Shown piece by piece: positions 1 through 5,831 of a stretch of DNA of 5,831 nucleotides. The notes under the pieces were generated by a model. The model was not told the DNA's origin. It worked only from the letters and a program-made list of their open reading frames with translations, and did no database searches. Source of the stretch: Flavobacteriaceae bacterium (GTDB lineage Bacteria > Bacteroidota > Bacteroidia > Flavobacteriales > Flavobacteriaceae); NCBI GenBank assembly GCA_949507465.1, contig CATEMS010000043.1:1-5831 (forward strand), written 5' to 3'. A program made the position numbers and the translations under genes. Position 1 is the first letter of the stretch; every line of letters starts with the position of its first letter.

Positions 1-752
1 TCACCTTGTTTGAGATAACTCCATGCACCAGGATACGGATTAAGGCCTCTTACAAAATGATCTATTGAATCTGCAGAGCTGCCCCATTGAATGTACGTAT
101 TTATGGGTGTAAGTTTTGGTGCTTGTTTTAAATTCAATTTTAGGTAGTCATCACCAAGAGGTTGCTTTACAGGATAAGTAGCGGAATTACCAATAAGTTT
201 TATTGTGTCGATTACCACTTCACTTCCTAGAGCCATCAGCGTGTCATGTAAACTACCTACGGTTTCTGTTTTTGATATATCTATCTCTTTAGAGAGGATG
301 ATTTCTCCAGTGTCAATTTTTTCATCAATAAAAAAAGTAGTCACACCTGTAGTCTTTTCTTTATTGATAATAGCCCAGTTTATAGGAGCAGCGCCTCGAT
401 ATTGTGGCAATAATGAGGCATGTAAATTAAATGTACCAAAACTTGGTATTTCCCATACTACTTTGGGAAGCATTCTAAAGGCCACTACAACTTGAAGATT
501 TGCAGAAAGCGCTTTTAGAGCCTCTAAAAAGGTTTGATCTTTAAGATTAGTGGGTTGTAAAACAGGAATATCTTCACTAATTGCGTATTGCTTTACAGCA
601 GAGCCTTGAAGGGTTCTGCCACGGCCTTTGCGAGTGTCTGGTGCAGTAATAACACCAACAACATTAAAACCATTTTTAACGATGGTCTTTAATACACCTA
701 CTGCAAAACTAGGTGTGCCCATAAATAAAATTCTCAATTTTTCAGTCCTCAT
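1..752 (-). CDS. fmt: Methionyl-tRNA formyltransferase, 3' end cut by the window edge
   Basis: Transfers a formyl group from 10-formyl-tetrahydrofolate to the methionine on initiator tRNA in the cytoplasm. The reverse-strand frame is open from ATG (752-750) to base 1, giving 250 residues; the family is usually about 310-315, so most of the C-terminal tRNA-binding domain lies outside. Visible signatures are the N-terminal Rossmann strand RILFMGTPSFAV (residues 7-18), the formyl-transfer core FNLHASLLPQYRGAAPI (108-124) with Asn109 and His111, the catalytic Asp147 in IDTGEI, and the linker motif RGLNPYPGAW (235-244). The ATG at 752 is preceded directly by an in-frame TGA. An in-frame TTG at 737 would give MRILFMG, but ATG is preferred. 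A 7-codon out-of-frame mini-ORF (765-742) overlaps this start. The gene is divergent from the metal-uptake-like operon. Identity is secure from the motifs. Confidence 0.97.
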   Translation of the reverse strand, partial: MRTEKLRILFMGTPSFAVGVLKTIVKNGFNVVGVITAPDTRKGRGRTLQGSAVKQYAISEDIPVLQPTNLKDQTFLEALKALSANLQVVVAFRMLPKVVWEIPSFGTFNLHASLLPQYRGAAPINWAIINKEKTTGVTTFFIDEKIDTGEIILSKEIDISKTETVGSLHDTLMALGSEVVIDTIKLIGNSATYPVKQPLGDDYLKLNLKQAPKLTPINTYIQWGSSADSIDHFVRGLNPYPGAWSYLKQG

Positions 753-772
753 TCAAACAGCTCATTATATTA

Positions 773-780
773 CAAAGGTA
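773..780 (-). promoter_or_regulatory. Probable -7 box of the fmt promoter
   Basis: On the reverse strand this reads TACCTTTG, a full match to the Bacteroidota sigma-ABfr -7 consensus TAnnTTTG. Transcription would start about 6 nt further on, near 766-768, giving a leader of roughly 15 nt before the fmt ATG at 752. No clear TTG -33 element is seen at the expected distance, so the call rests on the -7 box and its position. Confidence 0.5.
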
Positions 781-867
781 GTAAAACACTCACGTTTGAT
801 ATTGTTTAAATATATAAACTACTTCACAATACAAAATAGGGTAGGGACATGTCATTATTATTAAGAA

Positions 868-890
868 TTACAAGATTAATAATTTTGTAA
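868..890. promoter_or_regulatory. 23-bp palindrome, candidate operator of the uptake operon
   Basis: The left arm 868-878 (TTACAAgATTA) and right arm 880-890 (TAATtTTGTAA) are reverse complements at 10 of 11 pairs. Base 879 is the centre and the single mismatch is the pair 874/884. The site overlaps one -7 box (880-887) and ends 5 bp before a second (895-902), so a bound dimer would block RNA polymerase. It lies upstream of or at the expected transcription starts, which fits a DNA operator better than an RNA hairpin. The size suits a Fur/Zur/PerR-type dimer, but the sequence is not a textbook box for any of these, so the regulator is unassigned. Confidence 0.6.
880..887 (+). promoter_or_regulatory. 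Upstream candidate -7 box for the uptake operon
   Basis: TAATTTTG matches TAnnTTTG and lies inside the right half of the 868-890 palindrome. Initiation here would give a leader of about 18-20 nt before the ATG at 913, more normal than the leader from the downstream box. No good -33 TTG is seen. Confidence 0.4.
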
Positions 891-894
891 GTAG

Positions 895-902
895 TACTTT
901 TG
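895..902 (+). promoter_or_regulatory. Downstream candidate -7 box for the uptake operon
   Basis: TACTTTTG matches TAnnTTTG. Initiation about 6 nt beyond it would start the transcript near 908, only about 5 nt before the ATG at 913, making the first message almost leaderless. It competes with the box at 880-887, and the sequence alone does not decide between them. Confidence 0.45.
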
Positions 903-912
903 CATTTGAGTT

Positions 913-1245
913 ATGTACTTAGAAAACCACATTTCAAAATACCTTGGAGTTATTGCTCTTGTGTTTGCACTAATGCTACCCACAAGCGTTGAATTTTTTC
1001 ATTTGTTTGAAAATCATGAGCATGAAGTGTGCAATGAGCAGACTACACATTTACATAAAGACACACCTGAGTGTCACAGCTGTGATTTTTATAGCTCTAG
1101 TTTCCAATACATACTTCCTGATAATTACCGCAGCACATTTGTATTAATTTCTCTCAATACAGAAGTTACTTTCGCTGTAGTACCTTTATTTTCAATTAAA
1201 AAAACCTCAAAGCAATTACGCGCACCACCTAGCATACTTTCTTAA
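913..1245 (+). CDS. Small His/Cys-rich membrane-anchored protein, putative metal binder
   Basis: No named function is known to me for this 110-residue protein. It has an N-terminal hydrophobic segment at about 10-24 (LGVIALVFALMLPTS), acting as an uncleaved anchor or a signal peptide. A metal-ligand-rich stretch follows: His30, His35, His37, Cys40, His46, His48, Cys54, His55 and Cys57. The segment PECHSCDF resembles a CHxC site. A second moderately hydrophobic stretch spans about 75-94, and the tail is basic and ends in RAPPSILS. The layout (anchor, His/Cys motif, RAPP-like tail) recalls small DUF2946-type proteins found with metal genes and unnamed small proteins upstream of TonB receptors in flavobacteria; this comparison is from memory. 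It is the first gene of a probable three-gene operon, 35 bp before the receptor. No Shine-Dalgarno precedes the ATG, and in-frame upstream codons run into TAG at 892. A metal-binding or chaperone role is inference. Confidence 0.8.
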   Translation: MYLENHISKYLGVIALVFALMLPTSVEFFHLFENHEHEVCNEQTTHLHKDTPECHSCDFYSSSFQYILPDNYRSTFVLISLNTEVTFAVVPLFSIKKTSKQLRAPPSILS

Positions 1246-1280
1246 AGATTTAATGTATTTAAAAATTTAAAAAGAATGTG

Positions 1281-3659
1281 ATGCGATTACTTGCGTTATT
1301 ACTTCTGCTATTTAGCAGTATGCACTCTTTTTCACAAGAGTGTAATAACACATTAACAGGTACCCTATTAGACATACATGATGGCTCAAAACTTTCAGGA
1401 GCTACCATTATAGTTACTCAAACTGGAGCTGCGGTTCAGACCGATCTGGATGGAAATTTTAGCGTCAAATTTCTTTGTGATAGTACGTATAATCTTCAGG
1501 TTTCTCACCCATCGTGTACTACTAAAATTTTTAGCCTTGAGGTACAATCAGATGTTCAAAAAACCTTTAAGTTAGAACACCACTTAGAATCGCTAAATGA
1601 AGTAATTATAAGTGGAAATAAAACCTACAGAGAAACAAAAACATTATTTGAAAATACCTTAAATCAAGAAACAATTGCATCCTTTAGTAGTGGTTCATTA
1701 GGAGATATTTTAAACACTATAAGTGGAGTCTCTTCTCTTAATACTGGTAATACAGTTGTTAAACCAATGATAAATGGTCTTCACAGTAGCCGTATTGTTC
1801 TAATCAACAATGGTGTACAAATGCAAGATCAACAGTGGGGTGCAGAACATGCTCCTAGCATTGATGTCAATACAGCAGGAAGTATCAAAGTAATTAAAGG
1901 GGCAGGGGCATTAAAGTATGGTGGGAATGCTATTGGAGGTGTCATCATATCTTCAGCTCCAAAGGTTGCTCTTTTAGATTCACTTTATGGTAAAACCATA
2001 ATAAGTGGCGCTACTAACGGTAGAGGAGGTACTGCAACATCAAGTTTAACCAAGAGCTATGAAAATGGTTGGTATACCTCTTTACAAGCAGCTGCAAAAC
2101 GGTTTGGAGATTTCAACGCTCCAGATTATATATTGAGTAATACAGGAGTTTTTGAACGCAATATGTCAGCCCGACTGGGATTCAACAGAATTGATTATGC
2201 AGTAGATGCCTATTATTCTTACTTTAAAAATGAAGTTGGAATTCTGCGCGCCTCTCATATTGGCGGGGCAGAAGATCAGGTACAAGCAATCTCTAATCCA
2301 ATACCTTCAATAATTGAGGATTTCACCTATACCATTGGAGTACCAAGGCAAGATGTTACCCACCACTTAGCTAGAATCAATGCTCACAAAGATATAGAGG
2401 GAATTGGAAGGTTTTATTTTCAGTATGACTATCAACAAAACAATAGGTTAGAGTTTGATATTCGAAGAGGTGATGATAAAGACAAGCCATCTGTAGATTT
2501 GGTATTAAAAACCCAAAGTTTAAAAGTAGACTTCCGCTCTGAGGCTAAAGACAAATTTGAGTATGAAGCGGGACTTATTGGAGCTTATCAAACTAATTTT
2601 GCAAATCCTCTAACAGGTGTAAGACGTCTTATACCAGATTACACTAAATATGATTTTGGAGCTTATATAACTGGGAATTATACATTAAATTCTAGATGGC
2701 TCTTTGAGGCTGGTTTACGACTTGACCATACTTATATGGATGTGTATAAATTTTACCGCCAATCTTTTTGGGAAGAAAGAGGGTATGATACTCAATTTTC
2801 TGATTTAGTAATTCAGCAGTCTGGTAATCAAATACTTACCAATCCGAAATTAAACTTTACAAACCCTGCCCTTACCCTTGGTTTTAAACACACCTTTGGA
2901 TCTTATATGCTTTTTGCTAACTACGCTATAGCCTCGAGGGCTCCAAACCCCTCAGAGCTATTTAGTGAGGGCTTGCACCATAGTGCTTCAAGAATAGAAA
3001 TTGGAGATTTGCAATTTGGCTCAGAGACTGCCCACAAGGTTTCATTAACCCTACAACAAAGGGCAGAAAATCTGGATTTTACAATTACGCCCTACAGCAA
3101 TACAATTGATAACTATATACTTATTGAACCCACAGGTATAAGACAAACCATTAGGGGCAACTTTCAAGTTTGGGAATACCGACAAACCAAGGCACAGATT
3201 TTTGGTGTTGATTTAGATGCATCACTAACACTCAGAGATAATCTAAGTTTACTGCATCAATTTTCTTTTTTAAAGGGATATGACGTGACAAAAAAAGAAC
3301 CTCTTATTAACATGCCATCTGTTAGTACTAAAAATAGTTTGATGTATAGCAATTTAAAGTATAATAATCTTAAGGTTTCCCTGGAGAGTCATTATGTGTT
3401 TGCACAAAATGAGTTTCCAGACACAAATTTTGAGGTTGTCTTGCAAGAAACCACACAAACTGTTGATGTGAGCACCCCGCCGCCCGGGTATCATTTACTC
3501 AACCTTAATGCAAGTTTCTCTGTACTTCAGGGACTAGATATAGGTTTGCATGTAAATAATATGCTTGATACCTCCTACAGAAACTACCTAAATCGTTTGC
3601 GTTACTACGGGGATGATGTGGGCAGAAATATTACCCTTCAACTTTCATATAATTATTAA
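1281..3659 (+). CDS. TonB-dependent outer-membrane receptor, possibly for zinc or another metal
   Basis: A 22-strand-barrel type transporter that imports a scarce ligand across the outer membrane using TonB energy. The 792 residues are complete. A signal peptide covers about 1-18 (cleavage near SFS|Q). A carboxypeptidase-regulatory-like domain follows (about 22-100), then a TonB-box-like LNEVIISGN (105-113) and a plug (about 120-228) with INGLHSSRIVLINNGVQ and QQWGAEHAPSIDV. The barrel ends with the conserved NNMLDTSYRNYLNRLRYY region and a terminal aromatic Tyr. A barrel loop, ASRAPNPSELF-SEGLHHSASRIEIGD (551-576), carries His566-His567 and resembles the equivalent part of ZnuD-type receptors. 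The ATG at 1281 is chosen over the GTG at 1278 because it gives a normal signal peptide. The gene sits between the His/Cys-rich protein and the lipoprotein. Receptor identity is certain; ligand choice is inference, and heme or iron remain possible. Confidence 0.95.
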   Translation: MRLLALLLLLFSSMHSFSQECNNTLTGTLLDIHDGSKLSGATIIVTQTGAAVQTDLDGNFSVKFLCDSTYNLQVSHPSCTTKIFSLEVQSDVQKTFKLEHHLESLNEVIISGNKTYRETKTLFENTLNQETIASFSSGSLGDILNTISGVSSLNTGNTVVKPMINGLHSSRIVLINNGVQMQDQQWGAEHAPSIDVNTAGSIKVIKGAGALKYGGNAIGGVIISSAPKVALLDSLYGKTIISGATNGRGGTATSSLTKSYENGWYTSLQAAAKRFGDFNAPDYILSNTGVFERNMSARLGFNRIDYAVDAYYSYFKNEVGILRASHIGGAEDQVQAISNPIPSIIEDFTYTIGVPRQDVTHHLARINAHKDIEGIGRFYFQYDYQQNNRLEFDIRRGDDKDKPSVDLVLKTQSLKVDFRSEAKDKFEYEAGLIGAYQTNFANPLTGVRRLIPDYTKYDFGAYITGNYTLNSRWLFEAGLRLDHTYMDVYKFYRQSFWEERGYDTQFSDLVIQQSGNQILTNPKLNFTNPALTLGFKHTFGSYMLFANYAIASRAPNPSELFSEGLHHSASRIEIGDLQFGSETAHKVSLTLQQRAENLDFTITPYSNTIDNYILIEPTGIRQTIRGNFQVWEYRQTKAQIFGVDLDASLTLRDNLSLLHQFSFLKGYDVTKKEPLINMPSVSTKNSLMYSNLKYNNLKVSLESHYVFAQNEFPDTNFEVVLQETTQTVDVSTPPPGYHLLNLNASFSVLQGLDIGLHVNNMLDTSYRNYLNRLRYYGDDVGRNITLQLSYNY

Positions 3660-3675
3660 TCTAAATTCTAACAAA

Positions 3676-4263
3676 ATGAAAACGTTACAATTCAATTCAA
3701 TTACTAATTTCAAACTAAAAACAACAAAAACATGTTCAATGTATGCTTTACTAGCAATCGCAATGATAGGTTGTAGTGATGATGATACACCAGTTGTTAT
3801 CAACGAGGAAGAAGTGATAACAACTGTAATTCTAACCCTAACACCAGAGAGTGGTGATCAAGTAGTCTTGACAACTCAAGATCTTGATGGTGATGGTCCA
3901 GATGAACCAGTAACAATCATTACAGGAAGTTTCAATGAAAATACTCAGTACCAAGGAGCTGTTCGTTTCTTAAACGAAACTGAAACACCTGCCGAAGAGA
4001 TTACTAACGAGGTAATTGAGGAGGCTGATGAGCACCAAGTTTTTTATACGGTGAGTAATGGCTTGAACATAACAACTGAATACCAAGATGAAGATTCTAA
4101 CGGAAATCCACTAGGGGTAAGTATCATTCTAGAAACTGGTGCTGTTAGTGAAGGTAACTTAATAGTAACATTACGTCATGAGCCAGTAAAGCCAAATGAT
4201 GGTTTGGATAGTGCAGGTGGAGAAACTGATATTACTACAACCTTTGATGTAACTATCGAGTAA
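3676..4263 (+). CDS. Acidic, probably surface-exposed lipoprotein partnered with the TonB receptor
   Basis: This 195-residue protein has a basic N-terminal region, a hydrophobic stretch (MYALLAIAMIG) and a lipobox ending at Cys33. Cys-Ser-Asp-Asp-Asp then resembles the acidic lipoprotein export signal reported in Bacteroidota, which sends lipoproteins to the cell surface. The mature part is strongly acidic and beta-rich in appearance. It has two Asp/Asn/Gly loops that could bind a cation, DLDGDGPDEP (69-78) and DEDSNGNPLG (138-147), and His120 and His168 in EEADEHQVFY and LRHEP. It resembles, from memory, flavobacterial proteins labelled 'type 1 periplasmic binding fold superfamily' next to TonB receptors; no catalytic motif is seen. 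The frame is open back to 3613, inside the receptor gene, but the ATG at 3676 gives a lipoprotein signal and a 16-bp gap, so it is preferred. A ligand-capture role beside the receptor is inference. Confidence 0.87.
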   Translation: MKTLQFNSITNFKLKTTKTCSMYALLAIAMIGCSDDDTPVVINEEEVITTVILTLTPESGDQVVLTTQDLDGDGPDEPVTIITGSFNENTQYQGAVRFLNETETPAEEITNEVIEEADEHQVFYTVSNGLNITTEYQDEDSNGNPLGVSIILETGAVSEGNLIVTLRHEPVKPNDGLDSAGGETDITTTFDVTIE

Positions 4264-4273
4264 TTTTTTTTTG

Positions 4274-4314
4274 AACTGCTTGTTGAGAAGGAATCTTATG
4301 CAAGCAGTTTTTTT
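4274..4314 (+). terminator. Intrinsic terminator of the three-gene operon
   Basis: A perfect 9-bp stem, AACTGCTTG (4274-4282) with CAAGCAGTT (4301-4309), encloses an 18-nt loop with a small inner AAG/CTT pairing. It is followed by an unbroken T run to 4314. It begins 10 bp after the lipoprotein stop codon and insulates the helicase gene from the operon. Confidence 0.9.
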
Positions 4315-4330
4315 GTAATTATAAATTACA
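4314..4330. repeat. 17-bp palindrome between terminator and helicase promoter
   Basis: TGTAATT (4314-4320) and AATTACA (4324-4330) are perfect inverted repeats around ATA. It starts on the last T of the terminator and lies about 28 bp upstream of the -7 box at 4358. It could be an operator for the helicase gene or chance in AT-rich DNA. Its TGTAA/TTACA halves resemble those of the 868-890 palindrome but point the opposite way. Confidence 0.3.
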
Positions 4331-4357
4331 TTAAAGGATGAAGGATAACTTTTTGAA

Positions 4358-4365
4358 TATCTTTG
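4358..4365 (+). promoter_or_regulatory. Probable -7 box of the helicase promoter
   Basis: TATCTTTG matches TAnnTTTG. Transcription would begin near 4371, leaving a leader of about 50 nt before the ATG at 4421. It lies after the operon terminator, as an independent promoter should. No clear -33 TTG is seen. Confidence 0.5.
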
Positions 4366-4420
4366 GAAACTACTAGCTACTAATTTGGATTCACAATGTG
4401 CTAGAAAATCTAACCTGGTT

Positions 4421-5734
4421 ATGTCCCACCCCAAAAAAAAACAAAAAGAACTTCTTGCCAAGCTACACATTACTTCATTAAATGAAATGCAAGAAGAGTT
4501 TGTTCTTGCTATTGCCAGTGCTGCTAATACCGTGTTACTGTCTCCCACTGGAACAGGAAAAACCGTTGCCTTTTTGTTACCAACTATACAAGCATTAGAC
4601 CCAGAATGTAAACAGGTACAGCTTTTAATTCTAGTGCCCTCCAGAGAACTGGCTCTACAAATTGAACAGGTGATACGGCAGATGGGCTCAGGCTATAAAG
4701 TAAATGCTATTTATGGAGGCAGGCCTATTTCTAAAGATAAAATAGATCTTGCACACACCCCAAGTATCATTATAGGTACTCCTGGAAGGATTGCAGATCA
4801 TTTGCGAAGAGAGACTTTTATGACCATCTCTATCAAGACTTTGGTCCTTGATGAATTTGATAAATCTCTAGAGGTTGGTTTTGTAACACAAATGCAAGAA
4901 ATTTTAGGAAATCTCCAAGCACTAGAAAAACGTATTTTAACTTCTGCAACTCAGCATATTAAAATCCCTAGTTTTGTTGGTATAGAAAATGAAGTCACCA
5001 TAGACTATTTACATACAAAGACCAACGCCCTGTCTATTGAAATAGTTGCTTCCAAGGATAAGAATAAATTACAAGCGCTGGTTGATCTTTTATATCACAT
5101 CGGAAATAAACCTGGTATTATCTTTTGCAATTTCAAAAATACAATCAACTATGTGAGTGATTACCTTAAACAGCAGCATATACCTCATGGTCACTTTTAT
5201 GGAGGCATGGAACAAATAGATAGAGAAAGAGCATTGATTAAGTTTAGAAATGGTACACATCAAATTATCATTGCTACCGATTTGGCTGCACGTGGTTTGG
5301 ATATCCCAGAGCTAAATTTTATAATTCACTACCAATTACCATTAAAACGCGAGGAGTTTACTCACAGAAATGGCAGAACAGCAAGAATGAATGCCCTTGG
5401 TACTGCCTATGTATTGAAATGGACAGGTGAGCATCTACCAGAATTTATATCCTCCAAAAAAGTAATACAACTGCAGGATAAGCAAACCAAAATAGTTCCA
5501 AAATGGGCTACCTTGTTTATATCTGGAGGTAGGAGAGATAAAATATCTAAAGGTGATATTGCAGGGCTTTTTTTTAAACAAGGTGGGCTTAAATCTGATG
5601 AACTTGGTGTGATAGAATTAAAACAAGATTGTGCCTTTGTTGCAATTCCAAAACAAAGGGCTCTGAGTGTTATTGAAAAAACCAATAATACACGTTTGAA
5701 AAAGAAAAAAGTACGCATCACCTTATTGCACTAG
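4421..5734 (+). CDS. DEAD-box RNA helicase of DbpA/YxiN type
   Basis: An ATP-dependent cytoplasmic RNA helicase, complete at 437 residues. RecA domain 1 has the Q-motif Gln24, motif I SPTGTGKT (41-48), Ia PSRELA (73-78), GG (99-100), Ib TPGR (120-123), motif II DEFD (144-147, Phe replacing Ala) and motif III SAT (175-177). RecA domain 2 has IIFCNF (233-238), motif V ATDLAARGLDI (285-295) and motif VI HRNGRTAR (315-322). Residues about 361-437 match the DbpA RNA-binding domain (LFISGGRRDKISKGDIAG, then FVAIP and a basic KKKKVRITLL end). In DbpA and YxiN this domain binds 23S rRNA helix 92, so a role in large-subunit maturation is likely. The domain follows RecA2 directly and the length is near that of E. 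coli DbpA (about 457). The frame extends back to TTG at 4385, but the ATG at 4421 gives the usual short N-terminus. Strict orthology to dbpA is unproven, so no symbol is given. Confidence 0.95.
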   Translation: MSHPKKKQKELLAKLHITSLNEMQEEFVLAIASAANTVLLSPTGTGKTVAFLLPTIQALDPECKQVQLLILVPSRELALQIEQVIRQMGSGYKVNAIYGGRPISKDKIDLAHTPSIIIGTPGRIADHLRRETFMTISIKTLVLDEFDKSLEVGFVTQMQEILGNLQALEKRILTSATQHIKIPSFVGIENEVTIDYLHTKTNALSIEIVASKDKNKLQALVDLLYHIGNKPGIIFCNFKNTINYVSDYLKQQHIPHGHFYGGMEQIDRERALIKFRNGTHQIIIATDLAARGLDIPELNFIIHYQLPLKREEFTHRNGRTARMNALGTAYVLKWTGEHLPEFISSKKVIQLQDKQTKIVPKWATLFISGGRRDKISKGDIAGLFFKQGGLKSDELGVIELKQDCAFVAIPKQRALSVIEKTNNTRLKKKKVRITLLH

Positions 5735-5773
5735 GCACCAAGATATAAGTCAAAAAGTACACCGCACATTATA

Positions 5774-5831
5774 CTATTTAACAAAACCACTTCGTTTTTT
5801 ACCTAGCTTAATGGTTAAATACGGTAACAAA
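5774..5831 (-). CDS. Possible 3' end of a convergent gene, cut by the window edge
   Basis: The reverse strand is open from base 5831 to a TAG at 5776-5774, encoding LLPYLTIKLGKKRSGFVK. The hydrophobic stretch with a basic tail looks like a protein C-terminus. It would face the helicase tail to tail across 39 bp in which no terminator hairpin is seen. Nineteen codons are too few to name a family, and an open stretch this short can arise by chance. Confidence 0.3.
   Translation of the reverse strand, partial: LLPYLTIKLGKKRSGFVK

Noticed and set aside
205..864. Plus-strand open frames at 205-495 and 628-864
   Set aside because: They lie opposite fmt, whose reverse-strand frame carries all the family motifs; their translations show no recognisable domain.
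857..883. 8-bp inverted repeat ATTATTAA / TTAATAAT with an 11-nt spacer
   Set aside because: It is built only of A and T and overlaps the much better 868-890 palindrome, so it is probably incidental.
1257..1272. Tandem ATTTAAAA repeat in the gap before the receptor
   Set aside because: Low-complexity AT DNA of two 8-bp copies, with no sign of a promoter or terminator function.
3613..3675. Upstream extension of the lipoprotein frame into the receptor gene
   Set aside because: The extra 21 residues would spoil the lipoprotein signal; ATG at 3676 gives a normal one.
4385..4420. TTG-started 12-residue extension of the helicase
   Set aside because: Residues before Met at 4421 match no family feature, and ATG is the stronger start.
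4171..4548. Minus-strand open frame
   Set aside because: It crosses the lipoprotein end, the terminator and the helicase start, and has no plausible protein features.
5407..5721. Minus-strand open frame
   Set aside because: It is antisense to the DbpA-like RNA-binding domain of the helicase; its Phe run mirrors the Lys-rich tail.

Overview
The window looks like chromosome of a member of the Bacteroidota, most likely the Flavobacteriaceae. The DNA is AT-rich. Promoter-like boxes fit the Bacteroidota -7 consensus TAnnTTTG, and no start codon has a convincing Shine-Dalgarno sequence. The outer-membrane receptor has the N-terminal carboxypeptidase-regulatory-like domain typical of the phylum, and a lipoprotein carries an acidic Cys-Ser-Asp-Asp-Asp surface-export-type signal. 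There are no RNA genes, insertion sequences or CRISPR arrays.

Layout. Bases 1-752 (minus strand) hold the first 250 codons of fmt, methionyl-tRNA formyltransferase, cut by the left edge. Bases 753-912 are a divergent regulatory region. It contains a minus-strand promoter for fmt and a plus-strand promoter zone with two overlapping or adjacent -7 boxes and a 23-bp near-perfect palindrome, which is a good operator candidate. Bases 913-4263 are three same-strand genes with short gaps (35 and 16 bp): a 110-aa His/Cys-rich membrane-anchored protein, a complete 792-aa TonB-dependent receptor, and a 195-aa acidic lipoprotein. A strong intrinsic terminator (4274-4314) closes this unit. Bases 4421-5734 encode a DbpA/YxiN-type DEAD-box RNA helicase with its own probable promoter. 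The last ~60 bases may hold the 3' end of a convergent minus-strand gene.

How the genes work together. fmt (initiator-tRNA formylation) and the helicase (probably 23S rRNA / large-subunit maturation) are translation housekeeping genes that flank an accessory uptake locus. The three-gene unit reads as an envelope uptake system: a TonB-driven outer-membrane channel, a probably surface-exposed lipoprotein partner, and a small protein with nine His/Cys residues in 28 positions. Together with a His-His motif in a receptor loop resembling ZnuD-type zinc receptors, and a Fur/Zur-sized palindrome over the promoter, this suggests regulated transition-metal (zinc or copper) acquisition. The substrate assignment is inference; the operon structure, the palindrome and the motifs are visible directly.
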